This document shows, piece by piece, positions 1 through 8,255 of a DNA stretch of 64,000 bases. Source of the stretch: Bradyrhizobium sp. CB1717 (GTDB taxonomy: Bacteria > Pseudomonadota > Alphaproteobacteria > Rhizobiales > Xanthobacteraceae); contig NZ_CP121666.1 in assembly GCF_029714325.1 (NCBI RefSeq), forward strand, positions 3,224,001 through 3,288,000, read 5' to 3'. Position 1 is the first letter of the stretch. Each line of letters opens with the position of its first letter. Both the position numbers and the translations under genes were made by a program. Under the pieces are notes generated by a model. It ran no database searches. It was given only the letters and a program-made list of their open reading frames with translations, and was not told where the DNA came from.

Positions 1-803
1 ATCTCGGCGCCGAAATCGGCTCGCCCTTCTTTGGCGCGATGCTCTCGAAGAAGAGCGCGATGATGCATATGGGGCGCTATGGCGTCGGGCTGGCGGAGGC
101 CGCCAAGCGCCGCGGCGCGATCGTCTTCGAGCAGGCACCGGTCACCGCACAGGCGCGCGAAGGATCGCGCCATCGCCTGACGACGCCCCGCGGCAGCGTC
201 ACCGCCGATCAGGTGCTGCTGGCGACCGGCGCCTACACCACGCCCAATTTCGGTTACTTCCGGCGACGCCTCGTCGCCGTCGGCAGCTTCATCATCGCGA
301 CCCGTCCGCTCGATGCGGCTGAAATCGCGGCCACCATGCCCGGCAATCGCACTTGCGTCACGTCGATGAATGTCGGCAACTATTTCCGCCTCGCGCCCGA
401 CAACCGTCTGATCTTCGGCGGACGGGCGCGCTTCTCGGCGACATCGGACCAGCGTTCCGATGCCAAGAGCGGGGCCATTCTCGTCGACGGTCTCACGCGA
501 ATCTTCCCGCAGCTCGCCGGCATCGAGATCGACTATTGCTGGGGTGGGCTTGTCGACATGACCAGCGACCGCTTCCCGCGCGCAGGCTATCAGGACGGGC
601 TGTGGTATGCGATGGGCTATGCCGGTCACGGCGCGCAGCTGTCGACCCATCTCGGCATGATCATCGCCGATGCGATGCTCGGACGCGAAGATCGAAATCC
701 GATGAAGGGCCTCGACTGGCCCGCGGTGCCCGGTCACTTCGGCAAGCCGTGGTTCCTGCCGCTGGTGGGACTATACTACAAGATGCTCGATCGCGTGCAG
801 TAG
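1..803 (+). CDS. FAD-dependent amine oxidase (DAO family), C-terminal part
   Basis: The reading frame is open from the first bases of the window, so the gene starts outside it and lacks its N-terminal FAD-binding half. What remains is the C-terminal part of a D-amino-acid oxidase/glycine oxidase-type flavoprotein. It has a helical stretch around GRYGVGLAEAAKRRGA, the segment RLAPDNRLIFGGRARFS, and the late motif YCWGGLVDMTSDRFPRAG followed by MGYAGHGAQLSTHLG, typical of gamma-glutamylputrescine oxidoreductase (PuuB) relatives. Such enzymes oxidise an amine or amino acid to an aldehyde or keto product with H2O2. The facing aldehyde dehydrogenase would fit as the next step, but the substrate is an inference. 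Confidence 0.85.
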   Translation, partial: LGAEIGSPFFGAMLSKKSAMMHMGRYGVGLAEAAKRRGAIVFEQAPVTAQAREGSRHRLTTPRGSVTADQVLLATGAYTTPNFGYFRRRLVAVGSFIIATRPLDAAEIAATMPGNRTCVTSMNVGNYFRLAPDNRLIFGGRARFSATSDQRSDAKSGAILVDGLTRIFPQLAGIEIDYCWGGLVDMTSDRFPRAGYQDGLWYAMGYAGHGAQLSTHLGMIIADAMLGREDRNPMKGLDWPAVPGHFGKPWFLPLVGLYYKMLDRVQ

Positions 804-828
804 GGCGAAAGGGCTACGCCTTTCGCCC
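803..828. terminator. Hairpin between convergent genes
   Basis: A perfect 10-bp inverted repeat, GGGCGAAAGG (803-812) and CCTTTCGCCC (819-828), with a 6-base loop lies exactly between the two convergent genes. There is no T-tract on either side, so it is at best a weak or bidirectional transcription end or an mRNA 3' protection hairpin. Confidence 0.5.
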
Positions 829-836
829 GCTGCCGC

Positions 837-2294
837 CTAGCCCAGCCCACCAATGTGGAAGGCCTTGGTCTCGAGATATTCCTCGATCCCGACCTGCGCG
901 CCCTCACGCCCCAGGCCCGATTGCTTGATGCCGCCGAACGGGGCCACCTCGGTCGACACCATGCCGGTGTTGAGGCCGACCATGCCGGCCTCGAGCGCCT
1001 CCGCAATGCGCCAGGACCGCTTCAGATCGCGCGTATAGAAATAGGCGGCGAGGCCGAAGGGCGTCGCATTGGCGATGGCGATCGCCTCCTCGTCGGTCTC
1101 GAAGCGGAAGAGAGGCGCTACGGGACCAAATGTCTCCTCATGCGCCAGCACCATGTCGGTGGTCGCCCCGGTCAGGACGATCGGCGCGGTGAATTGCGGA
1201 CCCTTCGGCAAGTCCGCCGGTCGCGCGGCGATACGGGCGCCCTTGGACAGCGCGTCGGCGACATGGCGGTTGATCTTGCTGATCGCCGCTTCGTTGATCA
1301 TCGGCCCGATCGCCACGCCCGGCTCGAGTCCCGATCCCACCTTCATGGACTTGACGCGGGCGACGAGCTTGTCCGCAAAGGCATCATACACGCCGGCCTG
1401 CACGAGGATCCTGTTGGCGCAGACGCAGGTCTGGCCGCCATTGCGAAATTTCGACATGATTGCACCCTCGACCGCGAGGTCGAGGTCGGCATCGTCGAAG
1501 ACGATGAAGGGCGCATTTCCGCCGAGCTCGAGGCTGACGCGCTTGATGCTGTCAGCGGCACCGCGCATGAGCAGCGAGCCGACGCGGGTCGAGCCGGTGA
1601 AAGAGATCTTGCGCACCGTCTCGTTGGCCATGAGCTCGGCGCCGATCTCGGTCGGCAGGCCGGTGACGATGTTGATGACACCGGCGGGAATGCCGGCGCG
1701 CTCGGCCAGCACGCCGAGAGCCAGCGCCGAATAGGGCGTGAAGTCCGATGGCTTGATCACGACGGTGCATCCCGCCGCGAGGGCGGGCGCCACCTTGCGG
1801 GTGATCATCGCGTTCGGGAAATTCCAGGGCGTGATGATCGCACACACGCCCACCGGCTCCTTGAGCACGACGATGCGCCGGTCCGGTGTGGGCGAGGGGA
1901 TCGTGGTGCCAGCGATCCGCCGGGCTTCCTCTGCGAACCATTTGACGAAGGAGGCGCCGTAGCGAATCTCGCCCTTAGCCTCCTCCAGGGGCTTGCCCTG
2001 TTCCAGCGTCAGGATGCGCGCGAGGTCGTCGAGATGCGCGATCATGAGGCCGTGCCAGGCTTCCAGAAGCGCGGCGCGCTCGGCATTGGTCTTCGCGCGC
2101 CATGGCGCGTAAGCCTTCGCGGCCGCTGCAATGGCGGCGCGTGTGTCGTCCCGGCCCATATCCGGCACGGTCCCCAGAACGGTTTGCGTCGCCGGGTCGA
2201 TCACGTCGATCGTCGCGCGCGAAAGCGCCGCTTGCCATTGGCCGCCGATCAAGCCCTGCTGGCGGAAGAGTTGCTGGTCAATCAGTTTCTGCAT
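837..2294 (-). CDS. gabD: NAD(P)-dependent succinate-semialdehyde dehydrogenase-type ALDH
   Basis: A full-length aldehyde dehydrogenase of 485 residues, close to the usual length of GabD. It shows the ALDH core: ITPWNFPNAM near 154, the cofactor-loop motif SFTGSTRVGS near 231, catalytic Glu256 in LELGGNAP and nucleophile Cys290 in GGQTCVCANR. GabD enzymes oxidise succinate semialdehyde to succinate in the GABA/putrescine route. It follows a cupin gene by 13 bases on the same strand, so the two are probably one transcript. The facing amine oxidase supports polyamine or amino-acid catabolism. The exact aldehyde could be another semialdehyde such as glutarate semialdehyde. Confidence 0.88.
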   Translation of the reverse strand: MQKLIDQQLFRQQGLIGGQWQAALSRATIDVIDPATQTVLGTVPDMGRDDTRAAIAAAAKAYAPWRAKTNAERAALLEAWHGLMIAHLDDLARILTLEQGKPLEEAKGEIRYGASFVKWFAEEARRIAGTTIPSPTPDRRIVVLKEPVGVCAIITPWNFPNAMITRKVAPALAAGCTVVIKPSDFTPYSALALGVLAERAGIPAGVINIVTGLPTEIGAELMANETVRKISFTGSTRVGSLLMRGAADSIKRVSLELGGNAPFIVFDDADLDLAVEGAIMSKFRNGGQTCVCANRILVQAGVYDAFADKLVARVKSMKVGSGLEPGVAIGPMINEAAISKINRHVADALSKGARIAARPADLPKGPQFTAPIVLTGATTDMVLAHEETFGPVAPLFRFETDEEAIAIANATPFGLAAYFYTRDLKRSWRIAEALEAGMVGLNTGMVSTEVAPFGGIKQSGLGREGAQVGIEEYLETKAFHIGGLG

Positions 2295-2307
2295 CTGTTG
2301 CGCCTCG

Positions 2308-2658
2308 TTATGACACCGTGACGTAGATCTTGCGGACGGTCTCGATGGTCTTCCAAACGCCGGTAAAGCCGGGCTTCATGACGAAGCTGTCGCCTGCCCT
2401 AAACGTGATCGGCTCACCGCCATCCGGCGTGATCTCGATCCTGCCGGCGAGGATGTGACAGAATTCGAAGGTCTCGCCCTTGATCGAGCGCGTCTCGCCC
2501 GGCGTCGCTTCCCATACGCCGGTATGCACCAGCTCACCCTTGGCCTCGTCCTGCGCCCAGGTCTTGAAGTGCGGCGCGCCGGCAATGAGCCGCTCCGGGA
2601 TTGGGCCGGATTCCTCCGGGGCGAAATTCGGGTTGGGATCAATCCGTTTCAGCAGCAA
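2308..2658 (-). CDS. Cupin domain protein (DUF861-like)
   Basis: A 116-residue single-domain cupin. It reads as a small beta-barrel with the segment FCHILAGRIEITPDGGEP followed by FRAGDSFVMKPGFTGVWKTIETVRKIYV, the usual layout of Cupin_3 proteins of the EutQ/ureidoglycine-type superfamily. It sits 13 bases upstream of the aldehyde dehydrogenase gene on the same strand, next to an amine oxidase, where such cupins are often found in amine catabolism clusters. The cupin fold does not fix the activity; metal binding or a small-molecule sensor role are both possible. Confidence 0.8.
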   Translation of the reverse strand: MLLKRIDPNPNFAPEESGPIPERLIAGAPHFKTWAQDEAKGELVHTGVWEATPGETRSIKGETFEFCHILAGRIEITPDGGEPITFRAGDSFVMKPGFTGVWKTIETVRKIYVTVS

Positions 2659-2994
2659 GTTGGGTTCCTTTCAGTAACCACAAGTCCGATCCAGCAGCCC
2701 GACGAGGTCGAGGCCGCTTCACATCGCTTGATGTTGTCGATGACCGCGCGAGTGGCGCCGTCCGCCGGGGCTTTGGACACGCAGGGCATGGCGAATTCAC
2801 CCGGTTGCACTATGCTATCGGAGCGGCGTTCGATCCGGTGCCGAATGCAATCGCGATTTGGTGGATTGTTTCGCCAGATGGCTGTTCTGAAACGTAATCT
2901 GCGGCGAAGCTCGGTTATGCTGAGCGCCACAGCGGCCCTGGAGCGAACTCGGAACACGCTACCGCGACCAAGGTCCGGCCGATCAGGGGGAGAC
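2659..2994. other. Divergent intergenic region, no gene seen
   Basis: About 336 bases separate the divergent cupin and acetyltransferase genes. Frames crossing it have no recognisable protein and no convincing ribosome site. It should carry both promoters, but I could not pick out a reliable operator. GGGGGAGA just before 2995 is a good ribosome-binding site for the downstream gene. Confidence 0.5.
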
Positions 2995-3897
2995 ATGAAG
3001 TCCCGCACGACCCGTTCGCTGACGATCGACGCATTCGATGTGCGTGCGGTTGACATCGACACGGTCGAGCTCGACCAACTTTACACCCTCTCGATCGGTG
3101 TCGGCTGGCCGCACCGCCCCGAGGACTGGCAGTTTCTGCGCGACACCGGCCACGGCATCGTCGTTCATGATGAAATCGGGCGGGTGCTGGGATCGGCGAT
3201 GTGGTTTCCCCATGGGGCGGATTTCGCCACTGTCGGCATGGTCATCACCTCGCCCCGTCTTCAGGCACTTGGCACAGCCCAATGGCTCATGAAGCGCATT
3301 CTGTCCGCCGCCAAGGGACGCAATCTCCGCCTCAATGCCACGCGAGCAGCGCGCAAGCTCTATCTCTCGCTCGGCTTTCGTCGCGAACGAACGGTGTTCC
3401 AGCGGCAAGCCGAGGCGCAGCGGTTCGGTGAGGTGCCTAGCCCTTCCGAAGGGGCCGAGCTGCGGGAGCTGGATCGGAAGGACCTGCCGGCCATCGCTGA
3501 GCTGGATGCGCAGGCGTTTGGCGCCTCGCGCCCCGATTTGCTTGCGGCACTGCTCGAACAATCCGCCGCGTTCGGACTCTGTCGGCAAGGTCGTCTCGAA
3601 GCTTTCGCATTGTGTCGCCCGTTTGGGCGAGGGCACGTCGTGGGGCCCGTCGTCGCGTCGAGCGACGAGGATGCGATTCTGGTCGTCGCGCCGCATGTCG
3701 CAGCTCACGAAGGACAGTTTCTGCGGATCGACACGCATCTGGCCGACGGGGAGTTCTGCTCCTTCCTGGCACGGTGTGGCCTCGTCTTTTTCGACACCGT
3801 CACGACGATGTCGCTGGGCGGCGAGTTTCGTGCTCCCAATGATCGCGCCGGACAGACGCCCGTAACCTACGCGCTCGCAAGCCAGGCGCTTGGCTAA
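2995..3897 (+). CDS. Tandem GNAT-fold N-acetyltransferase
   Basis: A 300-residue protein starting at ATG 2995 behind GGGGGAGAC. The frame stays open far upstream, but that part is low-complexity and has no ribosome site. The first half is a GNAT domain with VLGSAMWFPHGADFATVGMV, then TAQWLMKRILSAA and the closing KLYLSLGFRRERTVF. The second half (from about residue 150) begins ELRELDRKDLPAIAELDAQAFGA, like a second GNAT or Acetyltransf_18 domain. The family transfers acetyl groups from acetyl-CoA to amines; nothing here reveals the acceptor. It stands alone. Confidence 0.82.
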   Translation: MKSRTTRSLTIDAFDVRAVDIDTVELDQLYTLSIGVGWPHRPEDWQFLRDTGHGIVVHDEIGRVLGSAMWFPHGADFATVGMVITSPRLQALGTAQWLMKRILSAAKGRNLRLNATRAARKLYLSLGFRRERTVFQRQAEAQRFGEVPSPSEGAELRELDRKDLPAIAELDAQAFGASRPDLLAALLEQSAAFGLCRQGRLEAFALCRPFGRGHVVGPVVASSDEDAILVVAPHVAAHEGQFLRIDTHLADGEFCSFLARCGLVFFDTVTTMSLGGEFRAPNDRAGQTPVTYALASQALG

Positions 3898-4041
3898 GAA
3901 TTGTCGAAGTCTCGTCCCGGCCGCCGGATATCGGCCGATCGGACATGCAGCTATTTCTGCCCGTTCAAATTGGTCGTGAGGAAACGGAACGCGGGCTGGC
4001 GCCTGCAGTTCCTATCCTCAGGCACGAGAGGGAGGATCGAC

Positions 4042-4230
4042 ATGGCCGACGAACGCTTTGCTTATCTGCTGGGCCAGGCCGCCATGGACGTATGGGGTGA
4101 TATGCCGCGCGACGTCCAGGAGGCGCTGTTCGAGACGGCGATGAAGGGGCATGCCTCGGAGCGGGAAGCGCTTGCGCGACTGCTGCACGATCGTCATCCG
4201 CGCACGGTACATCCTGCCAAACCCGTTTGA
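4042..4230 (+). CDS. Small conserved-type hypothetical protein (62 aa)
   Basis: A 62-residue acidic-then-basic helical protein beginning MADERFAYLLGQAAMDVWGD, with a GGAGGA ribosome site 5 bases before ATG 4042. Codon use resembles its neighbours and it contains no membrane segment or Cys motif. It ends 52 bases before the DNA ligase start and is probably cotranscribed with it. I do not recognise a family with certainty. The good ribosome site and composition make it likely real, but no function can be given. Confidence 0.6.
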   Translation: MADERFAYLLGQAAMDVWGDMPRDVQEALFETAMKGHASEREALARLLHDRHPRTVHPAKPV

Positions 4231-4282
4231 GAGAGGGTGCAAACAGCGTCTCGCTGATCAAGGCGTTTTGCGAGTGCTGACC

Positions 4283-5317
4283 ATGGAGCCGATGGAGGCC
4301 GAATCCGTCACCGAGCTTCCGCGCGGGGCGCAATGGCAATACGAGCCGAAATGGGACGGTTTTCGTTGCCTGCTCATTCGCGACGGTCGAGGCGTTCGCA
4401 TGCAGTCCAAGAGCGGCCGCGACCTCGTACGTTACTTTCCGGAAGTCGCTTCCACCGCGTCGGCCATATCTGCCGGCTCCTACGTGCTCGACGGGGAACT
4501 CATCATCCAGCTCGACGAAGGCTACTCGTTCGATGCCCTGCTCCAGCGCATACATCCGGCGGCCAGCCGGGTGAAGCGCCTCGCCCGGGAAACGCCGGCA
4601 CGCTTCATCGCCTTCGACCTGCTGCGATCGGGTGACGTGGATGTCGGAGCACTTCCGCTTGCGAGACGGCGGCCCGCGCTTGAAAAATTCGCGCGGCGCT
4701 ACTTCGGGGGCAATGATGTATTCGAGCTTTCGCCGGCGACCCGCAATTTTGCCGAGGCGAAGCGGTGGCTCCAGCATGTCGAGGATGGCCACGATGGTGT
4801 CGTGGCAAAGCGGCTGGACCTCGCCTATCTCAGTGGCACGCGGGACGGAATGCAGAAGATCAAGCTGCTGCGATCGGCCGATTGCGTGGTCGGAGGCTTC
4901 AGATATGGCGAGAAGAAGCAGGACAGGCGGAAGGTGATCGGTTCGCTGCTGCTTGGGCTGTACGATGACGCCGGCCGCCTGCACCACGTCGGCTTCACTT
5001 CGGCGATCAAGGTGTCCGACAGGCCTGGCCTCACCGACAAATTCGAGAAGATCGTCAGCAAGCGCAGCTTTACCGGCAAGGCCCCGGGCGGGCCCAGCCG
5101 ATGGTCGACCAGGCGATCTGCCGAGTGGAATCCGGTGCGGCCGGTTCACGTCGTCGAAGTCTGCTACGACCACGTGTCAGGCGACCGATTTCGGCACGGC
5201 ACGAAGCTCCTGCGCTGGCGCCCGGACAAGAAGCCTTCGCAATGCCGGATGGAACAGCTTCACCAGAAATCAGCGAAGCGACTTCAGGCAAGAGGTGCAA
5301 AGCCGGATGAGCGATAG
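4283..5317 (+). CDS. ATP-dependent DNA ligase (LigC/LigD ligase-domain type)
   Basis: A DNA ligase of about 344 residues with the nucleotidyltransferase motif I EPKWDGFRCL, whose Lys23 would be the adenylated residue. Further motifs are SYVLDGELIIQ, RFIAFDLL, DGVVAKRLDLAY and MQKIKLLRSADCVVGGF, followed by an OB-fold C-terminal part. Length and motifs match the stand-alone ligase domain of bacterial non-homologous end joining enzymes. No Ku, primase-polymerase or nuclease gene lies nearby, so this would be an accessory ligase. The start is uncertain: in-frame GTG/TTG codons a few residues upstream are alternatives to ATG 4283. Confidence 0.87.
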   Translation: MEPMEAESVTELPRGAQWQYEPKWDGFRCLLIRDGRGVRMQSKSGRDLVRYFPEVASTASAISAGSYVLDGELIIQLDEGYSFDALLQRIHPAASRVKRLARETPARFIAFDLLRSGDVDVGALPLARRRPALEKFARRYFGGNDVFELSPATRNFAEAKRWLQHVEDGHDGVVAKRLDLAYLSGTRDGMQKIKLLRSADCVVGGFRYGEKKQDRRKVIGSLLLGLYDDAGRLHHVGFTSAIKVSDRPGLTDKFEKIVSKRSFTGKAPGGPSRWSTRRSAEWNPVRPVHVVEVCYDHVSGDRFRHGTKLLRWRPDKKPSQCRMEQLHQKSAKRLQARGAKPDER

Positions 5318-5433
5318 CGGCGCGGGTCCGCGCCTGGAACGTGGGGTGCGGGACGACGTTGAGATCGCATCGCATGATGGCGGAACCCGGCTCCGCCAAG
5401 CACTAGCCGGTGAAAGCGAGGAAGGAGATTGTC

Positions 5434-5757
5434 ATGTTTCAGAAGTCAATGTTGGTCGGCGCTCTGCTCGCGCTCAGTTCGACCATCGCGCTCGGCGGTC
5501 CATGCAATACGGCCAGCCGCGATGCCGGCTCCGGGCCGGTGACAACAGGGAAAGCCGGTGAGACGACGGGAGTTGCTTCATCGAATGCCAAGGAGCATCC
5601 GCCGACCTCGGCCATGAACAAGGCGACCGAGGGGACCGCGGCCTCGTCGCAGGATGCCCAGCGTCAGATGCAGAGCCAGCCGACGGCTGCCGAGCAATCG
5701 ACCAAGTCCACCGCGGCCGATGCCAGCAAGTCAACCGCTGCCGACGAGGGCTGTTGA
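5434..5757 (+). CDS. Small exported Ser/Thr/Ala-rich protein (YjbE-like)
   Basis: A 107-residue protein with a clear signal peptide (MFQKSMLVGALLALSSTIALG) and then a hydrophilic Ala/Thr/Ser-rich body with the segment MNKATEGTAASSQDAQRQMQ and the repeat KSTAADASKSTAADEGC. ATG 5434 follows AAGGAGATTGTC, a strong ribosome site, so it is preferred over an in-frame ATG at 5410. The pattern matches short rhizobial proteins annotated as exopolysaccharide production YjbE; that name is from memory and function is unproven. A strong terminator follows directly, so it is a single-gene unit on its 3' side. Confidence 0.75.
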   Translation: MFQKSMLVGALLALSSTIALGGPCNTASRDAGSGPVTTGKAGETTGVASSNAKEHPPTSAMNKATEGTAASSQDAQRQMQSQPTAAEQSTKSTAADASKSTAADEGC

Positions 5758-5791
5758 CTGCGGTCGCCTGTCGTTGTGTTCTGACGAACGA

Positions 5792-5821
5792 GGGCGCCCC
5801 GTTACCGGGGCGCCCTTTTTT
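5792..5821 (+). terminator. Rho-independent terminator
   Basis: GGGCGCCCC (5792-5800) pairs perfectly with GGGGCGCCC (5807-5815) over a 6-base loop and is followed at once by six T. It lies 34 bases after the stop of the small exported protein, which it must terminate. Confidence 0.92.
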
Positions 5822-5842
5822 GCGATCGTCCTTCAATTCGCA

Positions 5843-6730
5843 CTAAGGCATGGACTGCGGCGTCTCAGCCGGGCGGCTCGACCAGCGGTTCGAATGCATC
5901 ATCCAGGCAGAAAGTGGCCGGCCGTCCCTGTGCCGTCCGCCTGCCGCGGCGCCAGCCCAGGCGGCAACGGCTCCAAACAGCAGCGCAGCAGCTGCCGAAA
6001 AAGCCAGGATGATGCTCGCCGCGCGCGCCCTGGAAATGGCTTGCTTGGCATTCGCAATCGTCGCATCGACCCGCTTCTCCGAATCCGGCCCGGTCAGGCC
6101 GGTCAGCGCGGTGACCTGCTGGACGAGGTAAGCGCGATCATCGGTCGCAACGCCGCTGTGGCTGGACGACGTCATCAGGATGCGTGCGGCTTCGGCTCGT
6201 TCGGCGCTCAGATCGACGTTCGGCGGCCGACGCGGCGCGCGGAACAGGCGATCGAGCTCGAAACTGAGAACCGATGGCTCGGAAGCCGAAGGTGTCTGCA
6301 TCGTCGAGGACGGCTTGCTGGCCGCCCATGCAACCAAGGCGGTCAGGACGGCGCCGATTACGACGGCAAGCGCCCAGGAGGCAACGCCATGCATCCCGTC
6401 GCGGGTTGCGACGTCCTCGTTGACGGATGCATAGGGCGATCGGATGCGCCCGGCAAAATAGCCGCCGCAACCGAAGCTGATGAGGGCCTGAAAGATCAGA
6501 TAAACGCCCGAGAGCAGCCAAAGCGCAAACGAGGTGTCCCGCCAGGTCGGAGCCGCCGAGGCGACGCCAAGCCCGAGGGCGGCCGCAAACGAGATCAGGA
6601 TCAGGGAGAGCGCCGATGCCGCCAAAGCGCCGGCAACGACAGGCGTCCATTGCAAACTCCACGGCGGCACTCGGTCCTGCTCGAGCGCCGTCGCTTTTCC
6701 GGCAGCAACCAGCGTTTCCATCGTGGTCAC
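5843..6730 (-). CDS. Integral membrane protein of unknown function
   Basis: A 295-residue protein with a short cytoplasmic start, then hydrophobic helices near 30-58 (VVAGALAASALSLILISFAA), 68-90 and 115-140. A soluble segment of about 100 residues follows (FELDRLFRAPRRPPNV onward, Ala/Glu/Arg rich), then a last helix SIILAFSAAAALLFGAVAAW and an Arg/His-rich tail. The YFAGRIRSPYASVNED segment is a loop between helices. I do not recognise a characterised family. Its GTG start overlaps the stop of a 24-aa peptide gene (GTGA); an in-frame ATG at 6721 is the alternative start. The strand then runs toward the facing terminator. Confidence 0.75.
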   Translation of the reverse strand: MTTMETLVAAGKATALEQDRVPPWSLQWTPVVAGALAASALSLILISFAAALGLGVASAAPTWRDTSFALWLLSGVYLIFQALISFGCGGYFAGRIRSPYASVNEDVATRDGMHGVASWALAVVIGAVLTALVAWAASKPSSTMQTPSASEPSVLSFELDRLFRAPRRPPNVDLSAERAEAARILMTSSSHSGVATDDRAYLVQQVTALTGLTGPDSEKRVDATIANAKQAISRARAASIILAFSAAAALLFGAVAAWAGAAAGGRHRDGRPLSAWMMHSNRWSSRPAETPQSMP

Positions 6731-6801
6731 CGCAAGCCGAACAGAGACAGGATGAACATGATGATCACGATCAACCCGACAAGATAGATGATCCCATCCA
6801 T
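6727..6801 (-). CDS. 24-residue membrane peptide
   Basis: A tiny gene encoding MDGIIYLVGLIVIIMFILSL followed by FGLR, essentially one transmembrane helix. Its ATG is preceded by a clear CGGAGGA ribosome site at the right spacing on the minus strand. Its TGA stop overlaps the GTG start of the larger membrane protein downstream (GTGA, 6727-6730), which suggests translational coupling. A leader peptide or small membrane-protein partner are both possible. The longer open frame that continues upstream of it is of poor protein quality. Confidence 0.65.
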   Translation of the reverse strand: MDGIIYLVGLIVIIMFILSLFGLR

Positions 6802-7070
6802 GGGAAATCCTCCGAATTTGTGCGGGACCAATTCCGTGTCGATGAGAGGGTTCCTAATCAGTCCGGGGCGATCCGGGAGGACTGCCCACACGACATCGCG
6901 CTCCGGCGGTGCAGTCGCTTCATGAAGCAGTCGGCGGTACGTACCTTTCAGCGGGGAAGGCGGCCGGTTTTGCTGTCTGCCAGCTACATCCAAGGCTATA
7001 CGATCGACGCAAGGAGCGCCGCGGAATGACAGCTTGATCGGTCCACCTTCGCGCCAATCGGCGCGGCCGT

Positions 7071-7406
7071 TCAATCGTCGCGCCCGTGCACCTGTGCCGG
7101 CGGTGCCGTCGCCTCAATCGCGGTAAAGGTCTTCTGAATCCGGTAGGCGTGCTTTGCCTGCGCAGGAACAAGCCAGGAATCGCCGGATTTTAGATTGATC
7201 GTTTGGCCTTCAAGCGTGAGTTCGGCCTGTCCCGCAATGACATAGCCAACGGTCTCGTATTCTCGCTGCGTCGTCGCGCCCTGTTGCGGCGCCTCGTTCT
7301 GCCACAAGCGCATTGAAACGTGCTTTCCGGAGACCAGGTACGTTTGTCCCATGTCCCCGACCGGGGAGTGGCTGGCGGAAACTTTCTTGATCGTGGTGTC
7401 ACCCAT
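7071..7406 (-). CDS. Cupin domain protein
   Basis: A 111-residue cupin. The barrel motif appears as YETVGYVIAGQAELTLEGQT and, after the inter-motif turn, LKSGDSWLVPAQAKHAYRIQKTFTAIEATAPPAQVHGRDD. The N-terminal half (SGKHVSMRLWQNEAPQQGA) resembles cupins that guard small-molecule or stress responses in rhizobia. The gene is transcribed away from a cysteine hydrolase gene. The reaction, if any, cannot be read from the sequence. Confidence 0.8.
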   Translation of the reverse strand: MGDTTIKKVSASHSPVGDMGQTYLVSGKHVSMRLWQNEAPQQGATTQREYETVGYVIAGQAELTLEGQTINLKSGDSWLVPAQAKHAYRIQKTFTAIEATAPPAQVHGRDD

Positions 7407-7625
7407 GCTGACCTCCGACGTCGTTCTGTCCGGTTAAGAAGCCTGGCTCCCGCTTGTTCCTCGCAGATGCGGCTTGGAACCAGCGTTCTGGTTTCAGGTT
7501 TCTTGGGCAGGCCTGCAGTGGCCGGAAACCAGTCTGCGCGCCGCACCGCACCTCCTGGGGCGGGCGCTGCAAGCGGAGCGGTTGGGCTCGTGAGTACGGG
7601 TGACGCAGGCGGACGGTGGAAGATA

Positions 7626-8234
7626 ATGAGGGATGGCAAGTCGAAGGTCGCGGAGATTCGCGGCGCCGTTCATCTCTGCATCGACATGCAGAACATCTTT
7701 GCGCCCGGCGGTCTCTGGGAGACGCCGTGGATGGAGCGAGTCCTGCCAACGATCGTTACGATCGTGTCGCGCTACGAGGTGAGAACCGTGTTTTCACGTT
7801 TCATCACGCCGCACCACCCGGAGGACCGTCCCGGGCAGTGGCGCAGCTATTTCCACCGTTGGGAGCAGGCCACCCGCAACCATCTCCCGGCATCGGCGCT
7901 TGACCTCGTGCCGGCCTTGGCGCGCCACGTTCCGCCAGCTCGCGTCATCGACAAGCCGGCCTATTCGGCGTTCAGCAATCCGGCGCTGCCAGCCTCGTTG
8001 ATCGAAAAAGGAATCGGGACGGTGGTCATCACTGGCGCGGAAACCGACGTTTGCGTCCTGTCGACGGTCTTGAGCGCGGTCGATCTCGGCTTCAGAGTCG
8101 TGATCGTGGAGGACGCTCTGTGCAGCTCATCCGACGTCGGCCATGACGCGCTCATGACCATGTATCGTAGCCGCTTCCACGGTCAGGTCGATCTGGTGAC
8201 CGCTGAGGAGCTCGCGGAATTCTGGTGCGAATAG
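7626..8234 (+). CDS. Isochorismatase-like cysteine hydrolase
   Basis: A 202-residue member of the isochorismatase/nicotinamidase superfamily. The Asp-Lys-Cys triad is visible: Asp20 in LCIDMQNIF, Lys110 in RVIDKPAYSAF and Cys143 in GAETDVCVLST. The cis-peptide motif GAETDVC is characteristic. Family members hydrolyse amide or vinyl-ether bonds (nicotinamide, carbamoylated or biuret-like compounds). The frame remains open upstream, but ATG 7626 begins the conserved region and the upstream part is not protein-like. The divergent cupin may share its promoter region. Confidence 0.85.
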   Translation: MRDGKSKVAEIRGAVHLCIDMQNIFAPGGLWETPWMERVLPTIVTIVSRYEVRTVFSRFITPHHPEDRPGQWRSYFHRWEQATRNHLPASALDLVPALARHVPPARVIDKPAYSAFSNPALPASLIEKGIGTVVITGAETDVCVLSTVLSAVDLGFRVVIVEDALCSSSDVGHDALMTMYRSRFHGQVDLVTAEELAEFWCE

Positions 8235-8255
8235 CAATGCGGTCCGGCGCGCGGC

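Noticed and set aside
855..2321. Long open frame on the plus strand opposite gabD
   Set aside because: Arg/Gly/Asp-rich shadow of a conserved aldehyde dehydrogenase; high GC makes long antisense frames common.
5307..5561. Small gene starting ATGAGCGATAGC after the ligase
   Set aside because: It overlaps the signal peptide gene with its strong ribosome site and has no recognisable features.
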